From: Centipeda infelix ATCC 43532
Lineage (GTDB): Bacteria; Bacillota; Negativicutes; Selenomonadales; Selenomonadaceae
Direction: 5' to 3'
Assembly: GCF_000234095.1 (NCBI RefSeq)
Contig: NZ_JH376799.1
Coordinates: 215,217-279,216, forward strand
DNA length: 64,000 nt
Numbering within the stretch: the first letter of the stretch is position 1; the number at the start of each line of letters is the position of its first letter. Position numbers and translations under genes: made by a program. This document shows, one piece after another, positions 44,226-53,432 of the stretch. The notes below the pieces were generated by a model. The model made no database searches and had not been told where the DNA came from. It worked only from the letters and a program-made list of their open reading frames with translations.

Positions 44226-44910
44226 TTTTCACGCGCTCCACTTGAGCCCGCTGCACCTGGAACAGATAGCGGATGATCTTATCCCTCATGCTGCGTGATA
44301 TCTCCTGAAACTGTACACCGATGTGATAGATCGGCGTGTCATCCTCGCGCTCGATGCGCGTACACCGCATAACGCGGGTCATCAATTCAAGCGTGCCGAT
44401 TCCCGGAATGTCATTGATCTCCAGTGCTGCCTCCATATCATGCGACACCTGCTTCGGCCAAACAAACGCAAGACCGCTTCCGCTGAGATCTATGACTGGG
44501 ACGCGTTTTGGTGCATCGATCTTACCCTCGCGGTCAACCAGGCGTACCGTTGCCGTAAGGTTCACCTTGATGCGGAAAAGGCCACGCTTCTGGAAGCGCT
44601 CCGCGACCTCCGGTATGGAGATGTGGAGCACGGGGATGCGTCCTTCATGACGTCCGTGACTGCGGTGCACGCTGAAAAAACGATAGTGGCAGCCATCCCC
44701 GCCTGCAAGAACATAGAGATTTTCTCCCACACGTGGGATAATGGGGACACGGCGCTCATCAAGCGGCATGGCAACAACGAGTTCGTCTCCGATGATGTCC
44801 TCAACACGGCTTGTATAGCCGGAGTCACCTTCCTCGCTGTTTTCAAAGAATATTTCCAGCCTCTGTCCAATAGCTAAAATACTCCTTGCCTGTACCAATT
44901 CGCCCGCCAT
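44218..44910 (-). CDS. YcgR-type PilZ domain flagellar brake protein
   Basis: A 230-residue cyclic-di-GMP receptor. The N-terminal YcgR/FlgZ-like domain (about 5-100) precedes a PilZ domain. The binding residues are RxxxR (RGLFR, 109-113) and DLSGSG (141-146), both intact. Such proteins slow the motor or bias switching when cyclic-di-GMP is high. It is encoded between flhG and cheB in the motility operon; a cyclase gene lies 14 kb away in the same window. Confidence 0.9.
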   Translation of the reverse strand: MAGELVQARSILAIGQRLEIFFENSEEGDSGYTSRVEDIIGDELVVAMPLDERRVPIIPRVGENLYVLAGGDGCHYRFFSVHRSHGRHEGRIPVLHISIPEVAERFQKRGLFRIKVNLTATVRLVDREGKIDAPKRVPVIDLSGSGLAFVWPKQVSHDMEAALEINDIPGIGTLELMTRVMRCTRIEREDDTPIYHIGVQFQEISRSMRDKIIRYLFQVQRAQVERVKND

Positions 44911-44934
44911 CTGAAATATCCTCCTTGAGAATGC

Positions 44935-45825
44935 TCAAAACTTAAAAATTTGCTGTAAAAAACCTTTCCATCCCCGTTTCACATTCATTTCTCCACCCGT
45001 GATCAAAGACTGTGCCAGTGCGTCGATACAGCGTGCTGCTGCTGCAGTCGGCTCTGCCTTCAGGAGAGGGGTCTGCTTCCGCACGGCTTTTGTGACTGCC
45101 GTATCCTCAAACACATAGCCGAGACAGTCCACGGGCATATGCAGGAACTTCTCTGCGGCGCGCTGGAGCTTCTGTGCCACCTCGCGGCTCTCCTTGGCCT
45201 CATAAACGCGGTTGATAATGAGCCGGAGATTCTTCTGCGCGGCGTAGATGCTATATGCCTTCATTACTGCATAGGCATCGGTGAGAGATGTCGGCTCCGG
45301 TGTCGTCACGAGCAGCACCTCATCGGCGGCAAGGATAAAGTCCATGACGTTGCGCCCAAGCCCTGCGCCTGTATCCACAAGAATCAGATCGGCGCGTGTG
45401 GCACAGTCGGCGAGTTTTTGCTGGAGCAGAAGTTTCTCTGCATGATCGTATTCAAGCGCCTTTTCAATCCCTGAGCCGCCTGAAATGTACTGAATATCAT
45501 GCGGGGTACGGACAATCACATCGTCCAGTGTCACCTCCGGACGAAGGAGATCCAACAGATGTCTGCGCGAAGCGGCACCAAGCAGAATGTCCACATTCGC
45601 CATGCCGAGGTCCGCGTCGATGACGAGCACCCGATGTCCCCGTTTCTGAAGTGCAATCGCAAGGTTGACGGCAAGGTTGGTTTTCCCGACCCCTCCCTTG
45701 CCGCTCGTAATCGCGACCACACGTACATTCGCCCAAGCCTCCGCCTGTGCAGGCGTGACCGGCGGAGCGGCTGCCGCACTCTCAGAGCCGACCATCTGGC
45801 GCAGCCGCGTTGCCTGATCTGTCAT
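44935..45825 (-). CDS. flhG: MinD/ParA-like ATPase FlhG
   Basis: Regulates flagellar number and placement together with FlhF; 296 residues. The deviant Walker A is KGGVGKTN (near residue 42), followed by DADLGMANVDILLG and VDTGAGLGRNVMDFI. The N-terminal segment with DQATRLRQM resembles the FlhF-activating motif. It lies two bases after flhF, the usual pairing. Confidence 0.95.
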   Translation of the reverse strand: MTDQATRLRQMVGSESAAAAPPVTPAQAEAWANVRVVAITSGKGGVGKTNLAVNLAIALQKRGHRVLVIDADLGMANVDILLGAASRRHLLDLLRPEVTLDDVIVRTPHDIQYISGGSGIEKALEYDHAEKLLLQQKLADCATRADLILVDTGAGLGRNVMDFILAADEVLLVTTPEPTSLTDAYAVMKAYSIYAAQKNLRLIINRVYEAKESREVAQKLQRAAEKFLHMPVDCLGYVFEDTAVTKAVRKQTPLLKAEPTAAAARCIDALAQSLITGGEMNVKRGWKGFLQQIFKF

Positions 45826-45826
45826 A

Positions 45827-47197
45827 TCATTTCCTCAATAGCAGCTCCGCCAGGCGATCTGCCGTCGCGGGGAGAATGTCATCCGGCACGCTCTGCCCGT
45901 TCGACAGGTATGAGAGCGGCAGCCCATCTCCCGCAAGCAAATTGACCACCATCCCGATCGTGCGTGTCTCATCCGTCTTGGTAAAGATGATGCGATCCGG
46001 CTTGCACGCGGAAAAACGCGTCATGATCTCGGCAACATCCTCTTCCTTCGTCGTTGCACTGACAACGAGATGCTTCTCCATGCGCGGATGCGCTGCAAGC
46101 AGCTCCTTCAGCTCTTCCATCTGGAACTCGTTGTACTGACTGCGCCCCGCCGTGTCTACTAGGATAAAATCTTTACTGCGATGCCGTGCAATTGCTTTCT
46201 TGAGATCTGCAGCAGAGTAGACAACTTCCACCGGCAGGCCCAAAATCTCCGCATATTTTTTCAGCTGCTCCACCGCTGAAATGCGGTAGGTGTCTGCGGT
46301 GATGAGCGCCCCCTTGAGGTTTGCCTCCAAGACAAAATGGGCAGCGACCTTTGCCAGTGTCGTGGTCTTACCGACCCCCGTCGTCCCAATAAAGGCAACG
46401 ACGCGCGAACCATGAGCACCGAGCTTGAGTCCGTCGGTGAACTTCATCACCTGTGCGAGATAGCCGGACAGCACGCTTACGGCGCGGGGATCAAGGCTGT
46501 CGAGATTCACATCGGCAACAGATACCTTCGCAGAGAGATCCGCGCAGAGATCCTCGCGCACATCCTGACGACGCAGCGTATCCTGTATGGTCACAACTTC
46601 CTTGGGCTGATTCGCTGCCATCATGGAGGCGAGCATCGTCTTCATCTGTGCAAGCTCATCCTCAAGCAGCCGAATGCGCTCTGCCGAACCGTCATCCTCC
46701 GCCGCCTCTGCAGAAGGAGCTGACGCTGGGGTCTCATACGAGGACGGCGTCTGTGGAACAGAAGTCTGCGGCTGCACTGCAGCGACGGGCGGAGAAGCGT
46801 ACACCTCTGCAGGACGGCCGGTCTCCTGTTCCGTATATGGCTGCGGGGCCGGCAACTCTGTTCCATAGGACGCGGTATCGTAAGACGGCAAAACGCCCCT
46901 TGCCGGCAGAGCCGTCGCAGACCCTTCCTGAGGCGCAGGAGCGCTCATCCGATATTGGTTGAGCACATTGGATGGGAGAATCGGTTCTGCCGGCGGGACG
47001 TAGGCCGACGGCGCACGTGGCACACGCGCCTGCGTCTCGTCGACGGCAGCGGTCACTTCAATCATCTCCGCACCGCCAAGGACACCACCCTCACGATATT
47101 TTTTTGTATGGAGGAGTACGGCATCACTGCCGAGTTCATCCTTGATCTGTTCCATCGCTTCCTTCACGGAAGAGGCACGAACCGTCTTGACCTGCAC
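45827..47197 (-). CDS. flhF: flagellar SRP-like GTPase FlhF
   Basis: SRP-GTPase that places the flagellar basal body; 456 residues. A basic N-terminal domain (MQVKTVRASSVKEAM) and a long Pro/Ala/Gln-rich B region (about 75-165) come first. The NG domain follows, with P-loop GTTGVGKTTTLAK, DTAGRSQYNEFQM and the guanine motif TKTDETRTIG. The GTG start follows the flhA stop directly (TAAGTG), implying coupling. Confidence 0.95.
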   Translation of the reverse strand: MQVKTVRASSVKEAMEQIKDELGSDAVLLHTKKYREGGVLGGAEMIEVTAAVDETQARVPRAPSAYVPPAEPILPSNVLNQYRMSAPAPQEGSATALPARGVLPSYDTASYGTELPAPQPYTEQETGRPAEVYASPPVAAVQPQTSVPQTPSSYETPASAPSAEAAEDDGSAERIRLLEDELAQMKTMLASMMAANQPKEVVTIQDTLRRQDVREDLCADLSAKVSVADVNLDSLDPRAVSVLSGYLAQVMKFTDGLKLGAHGSRVVAFIGTTGVGKTTTLAKVAAHFVLEANLKGALITADTYRISAVEQLKKYAEILGLPVEVVYSAADLKKAIARHRSKDFILVDTAGRSQYNEFQMEELKELLAAHPRMEKHLVVSATTKEEDVAEIMTRFSACKPDRIIFTKTDETRTIGMVVNLLAGDGLPLSYLSNGQSVPDDILPATADRLAELLLRK

Positions 47198-49294
47198 TTA
47201 GATTCTCACCACCCCAAGGATCTGGATTTCAACATTCTGCTCAATCTCCGCATGGGAGAGAACAATGAGCCCCGCAATCGAGCGTTCGACAAGATTGCGG
47301 AAATAGGGCCGCACGGTCGGACTCGTCAACACAATCGGTTGATAGCCCTGATCTGTCAGTTTCTTCAGCTCCTCCTGCAGTGCCGCAAGCAGTTTCTGCA
47401 TCGAGTCGGGGTCAAGGCTGACGTAGGAGCCGTGCTCCGTGCGCTGCACGCTGCCCGCAATTTTGTTCTCAATCGCAGGGTCGAGTGTAATACACGGGAG
47501 AACGCCGTTCTGGACATTCTGTTGTGTGATATGGCGTGCCATCGCATGACGGACGTACTCTGTCAGAATATCCGTATCCTTCGTCGCCGCACCGTAGTCC
47601 GCGAGCACCTCGAGGATCGTGCTCATGTCGCGGATGGAGATGCGCTCATGCAGGAGATTCGCAAGTACCTTCTGCACCTCGCCCACACTGAGTAGGTTCG
47701 GGACGACCTCGTCCACGAGCGCACCGTTTGTCTTGTGGAGGTTATCGAGGAGATTCTGCGTCTCCTGACGCCCGAGGATTTCGGCGGCATGCTGCTTGAT
47801 GATCTCCGTGAGGTGGGTCGCAAGCACAGATACGGCATCGACCACGGTGTAGCCGTTCAACTCCGCCTGTTCACGCTCATTCTCCGAGATCCAGAGTGCG
47901 GGCAGGCCGAACGCGGGCTCCGTTGTCTCGATGCCCGGCACCTCCTCGAACACCGTTCCTGAGTTCATCGCAAGATAGTGGTCAAGCATGAGCTCACCGC
48001 GTGCGATCTCAATGCCCTTGAGCTTGATGATGTATGCATTCGGCTTGATCTGAATATTATCGCGGATACGAATGGTCGGTACGACGAGACCAAGTTCCAA
48101 GGCGCATTGCCGCCGGATCATGACGATGCGGTCGAGCAGATCGCCGCCCTGCCCCGTATCGACGAGTGGGATAAGGCTGTAACCAATCTCGAGTTCCATT
48201 GGATCGACCTGCAGCAACGAGACGATATTCTCTGGGGTCGTCGCCTCCTTCTTCGCCTTTGCCTTCTGCTCGACCTGCTGCACTTCTTGCTCCACCGCCT
48301 GACCGCGCCTGAGATTCCATGCGATGACGCCACAGATCACGGCAAGCACGGTGAAGGGAATCCCCGGCAGCCCCGGCATAATGGCGAGGAAAAGCAGCAC
48401 GCCTGTGAGAATCATGAAAATACGCGCATTGTGGAAGAGCTGCTTCACGAGATCGCCGCCGAGGTTGCCCTCTGCCGCCGAGCGCGTAACAATGATACCG
48501 GTCGCCGTCGAGATGAGAAGCGCGGGGATCTGCGCGACAAGGCCCTCGCCGACCGTCAGCAGGGTATAGGTCTGAAGTGCCTGCGCCGCATCCATATCGC
48601 GCTGCAGCATACCAATGACAAAGCCGCCGCCAATGTTGATGAGCATGATGACGATTGCGGCGATCGCATCCCCCTTGACAAACTTCGATGCACCGTCCAT
48701 TGCGCCAAAGAAGTCGGACTCACGCTGCACCTTCTCGCGACGGCGCTTTGCCTCCGCATCTGTGATTGCCCCCTGGTTCAGGTCAGCATCAATTGCCATC
48801 TGTTTACCGGGCATTGCATCGAGAGTGAAACGCGCTGAAACTTCCGCCACACGCTCTGAGCCCTTCGTGATAACAATGAAGTTGACAATAACGAGGATAA
48901 CGAACACGATAAAACCAACCACGGCATTACCGCCGACAACGAAGTTGCCGAATGCAGTAATAACCTCACCGGCATAGCCGTTGAGGAGGATAAGACGCGT
49001 TGAGGAGATATTCAGTGCCAATCGGAACAACGTTGTAATGAGAAGCAGTGAAGGGAAAACCGATAGATCAAGTGCCTCCACATTATAGATCGCCGACATC
49101 ACAACGAGCAACGCAATCGTAATGTTCAAACAGATAAGGATATCCAAGATGATCGTCGGCAACGGAATAATCATCATGATGACGATTGTCACGATGGCGA
49201 CGGCGATCAGAACATCACTGTATCGCTGTATGAGATTGCCGGATGCAAGGGGATTTACACTGCCTGTCTGCGGTGCTGCCATGCTCTCACTCAC
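47198..49294 (-). CDS. flhA: flagellar export gate protein FlhA
   Basis: Major component of the flagellar export gate; 698 residues. About eight membrane helices occupy the first 330 residues. The FHIPEP region (RVAEVSARFTLDAMPGKQMAIDADLN) is the family signature, and a large cytosolic domain docks chaperones. The GTG at 49294 is used, with GAGGGA upstream; ATG 49282 is an alternative. It has its own promoter and a 5'-terminal hairpin, separated from flhB by a terminator. Confidence 0.97.
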   Translation of the reverse strand: MSESMAAPQTGSVNPLASGNLIQRYSDVLIAVAIVTIVIMMIIPLPTIILDILICLNITIALLVVMSAIYNVEALDLSVFPSLLLITTLFRLALNISSTRLILLNGYAGEVITAFGNFVVGGNAVVGFIVFVILVIVNFIVITKGSERVAEVSARFTLDAMPGKQMAIDADLNQGAITDAEAKRRREKVQRESDFFGAMDGASKFVKGDAIAAIVIMLINIGGGFVIGMLQRDMDAAQALQTYTLLTVGEGLVAQIPALLISTATGIIVTRSAAEGNLGGDLVKQLFHNARIFMILTGVLLFLAIMPGLPGIPFTVLAVICGVIAWNLRRGQAVEQEVQQVEQKAKAKKEATTPENIVSLLQVDPMELEIGYSLIPLVDTGQGGDLLDRIVMIRRQCALELGLVVPTIRIRDNIQIKPNAYIIKLKGIEIARGELMLDHYLAMNSGTVFEEVPGIETTEPAFGLPALWISENEREQAELNGYTVVDAVSVLATHLTEIIKQHAAEILGRQETQNLLDNLHKTNGALVDEVVPNLLSVGEVQKVLANLLHERISIRDMSTILEVLADYGAATKDTDILTEYVRHAMARHITQQNVQNGVLPCITLDPAIENKIAGSVQRTEHGSYVSLDPDSMQKLLAALQEELKKLTDQGYQPIVLTSPTVRPYFRNLVERSIAGLIVLSHAEIEQNVEIQILGVVRI

Positions 49295-49341
49295 TCCCTC
49301 GTTCCCTTTGGGGGACGAACGAATTCTTCGTTCCCCTCAAT

Positions 49342-49369
49342 ATTATACCAAATATTGCAAGTACGTCAA
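49342..49369 (-). promoter_or_regulatory. flhA promoter
   Basis: Minus-strand TTGACG (49364-49369), 16 bases, consensus TATAAT (49342-49347). A perfect 7-bp hairpin (GAACGAA/TTCGTTC, 49317-49333) lies at the expected 5' end of the mRNA. Confidence 0.8.
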
Positions 49370-49419
49370 ACACTAATCAAGACTTTTGTCATGGAGCAAT
49401 TAACTTATGTGCAAATCTG

Positions 49420-49445
49420 CAAAAAAACGACAAAAGCATTCTGTC
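49420..49445 (-). terminator. terminator after flhB
   Basis: GACAGAA/TTTTGTC stem (one G-U pair, 3-base loop), followed by GTTTTTTTGC on the minus strand. Together with the flhA promoter it divides the export genes into two transcripts. Confidence 0.6.
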
Positions 49446-49448
49446 CGC

Positions 49449-50531
49449 TCACGCTCCGCGCCGCGTATGCTTGAGACGATAGACATACGCAAGCACCTCC
49501 GCGACTGCCTGATAGAGTTCCTGCGGTACAGAGTCGCCCACCTGGACAACAGCAAACAGGGTGCGTGCAAGCGGCTTGTTCTCAACGATCGGCACACGTG
49601 CTTCACGCCCGATTTCCTTGATGCGCTGCGCAACGAGATCTTGCCCCTTTGCAATGACCACCGGTGCGGACATCCCCTGTTCATAGGAAAGTGCTATGGC
49701 GTAGTGTGTCGGGTTCGTAATGATGACATCCGCCTTGGGGACTTCCTTCATCATACGAGCCATTGCCATCTGCCGCTGTTTCTGGCGGATCTTTCCCTTG
49801 ATTTGCGGATCGCCCTCCGTCTGCTTCATCTCGTCCTTGACTTCCTGTTTCGACATCTTGAGATCCTGTGTCGTTTGCCATTTCTGATAGCCATAGTCCA
49901 GAAACGACATAATCATGATTACGCCGATGACGACGAACGCCATTTGGAAGATGATCTCGGCAACGAGTGCGAGGCTCGTCGTCAAGTCAAAGAACATGAA
50001 CTGCGGCATCGCTAGGAGCTGTTCATGAATAAAGCGATAGAGGAAGAAGCCAATCACGAGGATCTTGAAGAAAGACTTCACAAGCTCCACGAGGGAGCGC
50101 TTCGAGAAGATGCGCCCAAAACCGTTGATGGGGTTAAGTTTGTCCAGTTTGAACTCAATGGACTCCGTATTGAAGTTGAGCCCCACCTGAAAGAAGTTAA
50201 TTGCAAGTCCGATGAGCATGATGAATAGCATGATCGGAAACGCAGTCTTTGCAAGGATGAGGACAATGCCGATGAATATGCGGACAATATTCTCCGTATC
50301 CACGGTTTGGTTCAGATTGGTGAACACGTAGGTCGTGTAGGTCGCAATAGAACCATAGATCGAATCCCACAGCAGCTTGAGTCCAAAGAATCCAATGAGC
50401 AGCACAAACGCACTGTTGAGTTCCTGACTGCGGGCGACCTGCCCCTTCTTGCGTGCATCGGCACGCTTTTTCGCCGTCGGTTCCTCTGTTTTTTCGCCCG
50501 CGAAACGCTGGAGGTCAAAGACAAACGGCAC
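49449..50531 (-). CDS. flhB: flagellar export gate protein FlhB
   Basis: Substrate-specificity switch of the flagellar export gate; 360 residues from the GTG at 50531. Four membrane helices are followed by the autocleavage motif NPTH (VIITNPTHYAIAL) in the cytosolic domain. The GTG is one base after the fliR stop and gives MPFVFDLQRFAGEKTEE, the usual Negativicutes-type opening; the longer frame overlaps fliR and was rejected. Confidence 0.95.
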   Translation of the reverse strand: MPFVFDLQRFAGEKTEEPTAKKRADARKKGQVARSQELNSAFVLLIGFFGLKLLWDSIYGSIATYTTYVFTNLNQTVDTENIVRIFIGIVLILAKTAFPIMLFIMLIGLAINFFQVGLNFNTESIEFKLDKLNPINGFGRIFSKRSLVELVKSFFKILVIGFFLYRFIHEQLLAMPQFMFFDLTTSLALVAEIIFQMAFVVIGVIMIMSFLDYGYQKWQTTQDLKMSKQEVKDEMKQTEGDPQIKGKIRQKQRQMAMARMMKEVPKADVIITNPTHYAIALSYEQGMSAPVVIAKGQDLVAQRIKEIGREARVPIVENKPLARTLFAVVQVGDSVPQELYQAVAEVLAYVYRLKHTRRGA

Positions 50532-50532
50532 T

Positions 50533-51315
50533 CTATTGGAGAGCGCGTACCGCGACTGATATATTTCCATACATTTCATGAAACAGCACATCCAAAAACA
50601 GGACATAGAACGGAATCACCATCGACAGCACGGTAATGCCAATCATCAGCTGCATCGGAATACCGACAACAAAGATGTTCATCTGCGGCATCGTACGTGC
50701 GAGTATGCCAAGCCCGACATTCGTGAGCAGAATGGCAAAGGTGATCGGCATCGCGATCTTCATCCCCGTGAGAAAGATCCCGTTCGTGAAGTTCGCGATG
50801 AGAAGCGCCATTGAGATGTTCGGCTCTAAGCCCGCAATCGGAACGATGCGGAAGCTCTCCATCAAAGCGGCAAGGATCATGTGATGCCCGTTCGTCACGA
50901 GCAGAATGATGATCGCCAGATTATAAAGAAAACTTCCGATGAGCGGTATCTGCTGACCGGAAGTCGGGTCGACAACATTGACAATAGCAAACCCCACCTG
51001 CATATCCATGACCTTGCCCGCCATTGTAATCGCCGCAAAGGAGATGTATGCCACAAAGCCGATCAGCCAGCCAATAAAGAGTTCGCCGACGACGGCAGCA
51101 GCAAACATGATAATGCTCTCGGGTGCTGTCACCGGTCTCAGCCCATCGAGAACCGGATAGAGAACCACCGTGATCGCAAGGGCAAAGCCCACACGAAAGT
51201 ACAGGGGGATATTCATACTGCCGAAGAACGGGGACATGAGAAAAATGCCGCTGATACGCGTAAGCGCGAGCAGGAACACCGCAATATGCCCTTGCAGGAG
51301 TTCGTAGAGATCCAT
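50533..51315 (-). CDS. fliR: flagellar export gate protein FliR
   Basis: Integral membrane export-gate subunit of 260 residues with about six helices. Characteristic segments are FLLALTRISGIFLMSPFF at the N-terminus and GFALAITVVLYPVLDGL. It works with FliP and FliQ to form the channel. It lies between fliQ and flhB, with one base between its stop and the flhB start. Confidence 0.96.
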   Translation of the reverse strand: MDLYELLQGHIAVFLLALTRISGIFLMSPFFGSMNIPLYFRVGFALAITVVLYPVLDGLRPVTAPESIIMFAAAVVGELFIGWLIGFVAYISFAAITMAGKVMDMQVGFAIVNVVDPTSGQQIPLIGSFLYNLAIIILLVTNGHHMILAALMESFRIVPIAGLEPNISMALLIANFTNGIFLTGMKIAMPITFAILLTNVGLGILARTMPQMNIFVVGIPMQLMIGITVLSMVIPFYVLFLDVLFHEMYGNISVAVRALQ

Positions 51316-51330
51316 GCGCTGACACTCCTT

Positions 51331-51600
51331 TCAGCGCAAATACATCGGCAGATTGACAAACACATTCGTCACGTACTCGACCATGATGCGCAGCATCCAC
51401 GGACCAAAGATCAAGATGGCGACAAAGACCGCAATGATCTTCGGAATAAAGGCGAGTGTCTGCTCCTGAATCGAGGTCGTTGCCTGAAAGACCGCCACCA
51501 AAAGGCCCACGATCAGACCGAGCCCCAACATGGGTGCCGAAACCAGCAGGACGATCATGAGTGCCTCTTGGGCAAGCTGGATGACCAAATCTCCGGACAT
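51331..51600 (-). CDS. fliQ: flagellar export gate protein FliQ
   Basis: Small two-helix gate subunit of 89 residues. Typical sequences are LAQEALMIVLLVSAPMLGLG and VGLLVAVFQATTSIQEQTL. It lies 15 bases from both fliP and fliR. Confidence 0.96.
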   Translation of the reverse strand: MSGDLVIQLAQEALMIVLLVSAPMLGLGLIVGLLVAVFQATTSIQEQTLAFIPKIIAVFVAILIFGPWMLRIMVEYVTNVFVNLPMYLR

Positions 51601-51615
51601 CGCTTCGCCCTCCCG

Positions 51616-52383
51616 TCAGCGGAAACTCATGATGAGCGACTGGATCAGGAGATGCCAGCCATCCACCATGACAAAGAGCAGGATCTTGAACGGCAGCGAG
51701 ATCATGACCGGCGGCAGCATCATCATACCCATTGACATAAGCGTACTCGCAACGATCATATCGATGACGATGAACGGGATATAGATCATAAAGCCGATCT
51801 GAAACGCCGTCTTGAGTTCACTGATGATGAACGCCGGAATGAGTGTGAACGTTGAGACATCCTCCGGTCCCTCCGGGCGCGGCGCCTCCGAGAGGTTGAC
51901 AAAGAGCGCAAGATCGGATTCCCGCGTCTGGCGGAACATGAACTCACGCATCGGATCCACGATATTCTCAAGAGCCTGTTCCTGCGAGATCTGCCCCGCA
52001 AGATAGGGCTGTATGCCGTTCTCGTTTGCCTGTCCCCAATAGGGAGCCATGATGTAGAACGACAGGAAGAGCGACAGTGCGATGACCACCTGGTTCGGCG
52101 GTACATTCTGCGTCGAGAGCGCATTCCGCAGGAATCCAATGACCACAACAATGCGGACAAAGGATGTCGTCATCACGAGAATCGCAGGCGCAAGAGAGAT
52201 AACAGTAAGCACCGCCAGAAGCTGCATTGTGGTCGCAACTTCCTGCGGATTCTCCGATGTCCCTACATTGAGGCTGACCGTCGGGACCAGAGGCGCAGCA
52301 CCCACATGCCCCATCCCTAACAGCAGGAGGAGCGCCGCACTCCCCAAAACAAGCATTTTGCGCCCCAATCCCTTCTCCCCCAT
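51616..52383 (-). CDS. fliP: flagellar export gate protein FliP
   Basis: Channel-forming gate subunit of 255 residues. It has a cleavable signal peptide (about 1-29, ending GAAPL) and four membrane helices. Family signatures are VVVIGFLRNALSTQNVPPNQV and IPFIVIDMIVASTLMSMGMMM. It lies after fliO in the conserved fliOPQR order. Confidence 0.97.
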   Translation of the reverse strand: MGEKGLGRKMLVLGSAALLLLLGMGHVGAAPLVPTVSLNVGTSENPQEVATTMQLLAVLTVISLAPAILVMTTSFVRIVVVIGFLRNALSTQNVPPNQVVIALSLFLSFYIMAPYWGQANENGIQPYLAGQISQEQALENIVDPMREFMFRQTRESDLALFVNLSEAPRPEGPEDVSTFTLIPAFIISELKTAFQIGFMIYIPFIVIDMIVASTLMSMGMMMLPPVMISLPFKILLFVMVDGWHLLIQSLIMSFR

Positions 52384-52397
52384 TTCTTCTTGCCGTC

Positions 52398-52910
52398 CTA
52401 CTTTCGGAAGAGCGGCGGTATCTTTTGAACGAAATCCGACAGTGATCCGAACTGCTCCTGAAAGACGCCGCCCTCCAACGGTGCAGAGGTGCGAATCTCC
52501 TCCACGGTCTCCGGATCGTCAATTTCCGTAATCAGCCGGATATTCGTATCCGTCACGCCGAGTACAAAGACACGCTCGAAAAGCTCCACCACACAGACCG
52601 AACGGTTCGGTCCGAGCGGCAGCTGCAGATAGACCTGACCGCCCCGTGCCGCGAGACGCTGCATGGATTGTTTGCCAAAGGCGCGTGCCACAATATACGC
52701 GAGCAAGACGACAAATGCAAAGACAGCAAAAAGGCTGACCACGTATGCGACCGTCGACCACCATGACACGGCCGACGGGCGCGGGTCAGCCTCTTCATAT
52801 CCGGCTAAGTATCCGCCGCCCGTCTCACCTGCGGCAGACACATCCCCCATGCACACGAAAAGAAGGAAGCATCCCAGCAGCAAGGACAGAGAAAATATTC
52901 GTCCGTTCAT
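52398..52910 (-). CDS. fliO: flagellar biosynthesis protein FliO
   Basis: Accessory factor that helps assemble the FliP ring; 170 residues. A signal peptide covers about 1-26, a membrane helix about 48-72 (VAYVVSLFAVFAFVVLLAYIV), and a cytosolic FliO domain follows (QVYLQLPLGPNRSVCVVELFE). Sequence is weakly conserved in this family; position between cheY and fliP supports the call. The start overlaps the cheY stop by one base. Confidence 0.92.
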   Translation of the reverse strand: MNGRIFSLSLLLGCFLLFVCMGDVSAAGETGGGYLAGYEEADPRPSAVSWWSTVAYVVSLFAVFAFVVLLAYIVARAFGKQSMQRLAARGGQVYLQLPLGPNRSVCVVELFERVFVLGVTDTNIRLITEIDDPETVEEIRTSAPLEGGVFQEQFGSLSDFVQKIPPLFRK

Positions 52911-53272
52911 CAGCCGACGGCTTTGCGAATGGCCTCCAGCACGCGATCCGCCTGGAACGGCTTCACGATGAAATCACGTGCACCTGCCTGAATCGCCTCA
53001 ATGACCATCGCCTGCTGTCCCATCGCACTGCACATAACAACCTTGGCAGCGGGATCGACTTTCTTGATCTCCTTCACAGCGGTGATACCGTCCATCTCGG
53101 GCATTGTAATATCCATCGTCACGAGATCCGGCTTGAGTTCCTGGTACTTCTCCAGCGCCTTCATGCCGTTCTCAGCCTCACCAACGATTTCATAACCGTT
53201 CTTCGACAGGATGTCCTTCACCATCATTCGCATAAATGCTGCATCATCAACGACCAGAACGCGAGTTGCCAT
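52910..53272 (-). CDS. cheY: chemotaxis response regulator CheY
   Basis: Single receiver domain of 120 residues that carries the chemotaxis signal to the motor switch. The acid pocket is DD at 9-10 and the phospho-acceptor is Asp54 in VTMDITMPEMDG. The conserved threonine position is serine in MCSAMGQQ, and the lysine is in IVKPFQ. ATG 53272 behind AAGGAG was chosen; the longest frame adds 31 leader residues. A promoter lies in the gap after fliY. Confidence 0.97.
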   Translation of the reverse strand: MATRVLVVDDAAFMRMMVKDILSKNGYEIVGEAENGMKALEKYQELKPDLVTMDITMPEMDGITAVKEIKKVDPAAKVVMCSAMGQQAMVIEAIQAGARDFIVKPFQADRVLEAIRKAVG

Positions 53273-53329
53273 TTTCTCATCTCTCCTTAAATCCGTCAGA
53301 ACATCCCTCATCCAAAGGGTGCGAATCAG

Positions 53330-53355
53330 GCACATAAAGAGTATGTGCTTTTTTT
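53330..53355 (+). other. plus-strand terminator-like hairpin in the cheY leader
   Basis: GCACATA-AAGAG-TATGTGC followed by TTTTTTT on the plus strand. On the minus strand it is a 7-bp hairpin preceded by seven A residues near the 5' end of the cheY transcript. It could stop antisense transcription or stabilise the mRNA. Confidence 0.5.
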
Positions 53356-53363
53356 CGTTACTC

Positions 53364-53392
53364 ATTATAACGAAAAGTCCCCTTTATGACAA
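53364..53392 (-). promoter_or_regulatory. internal promoter upstream of cheY
   Basis: Minus-strand TTGTCA (53387-53392), 17 bases, consensus TATAAT (53364-53369), in the 160-base gap between fliY and cheY. Confidence 0.8.
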
Positions 53393-53432
53393 GGATTTTC
53401 TACACTACTCCCAAAAGTTCCATTACCTTCCG

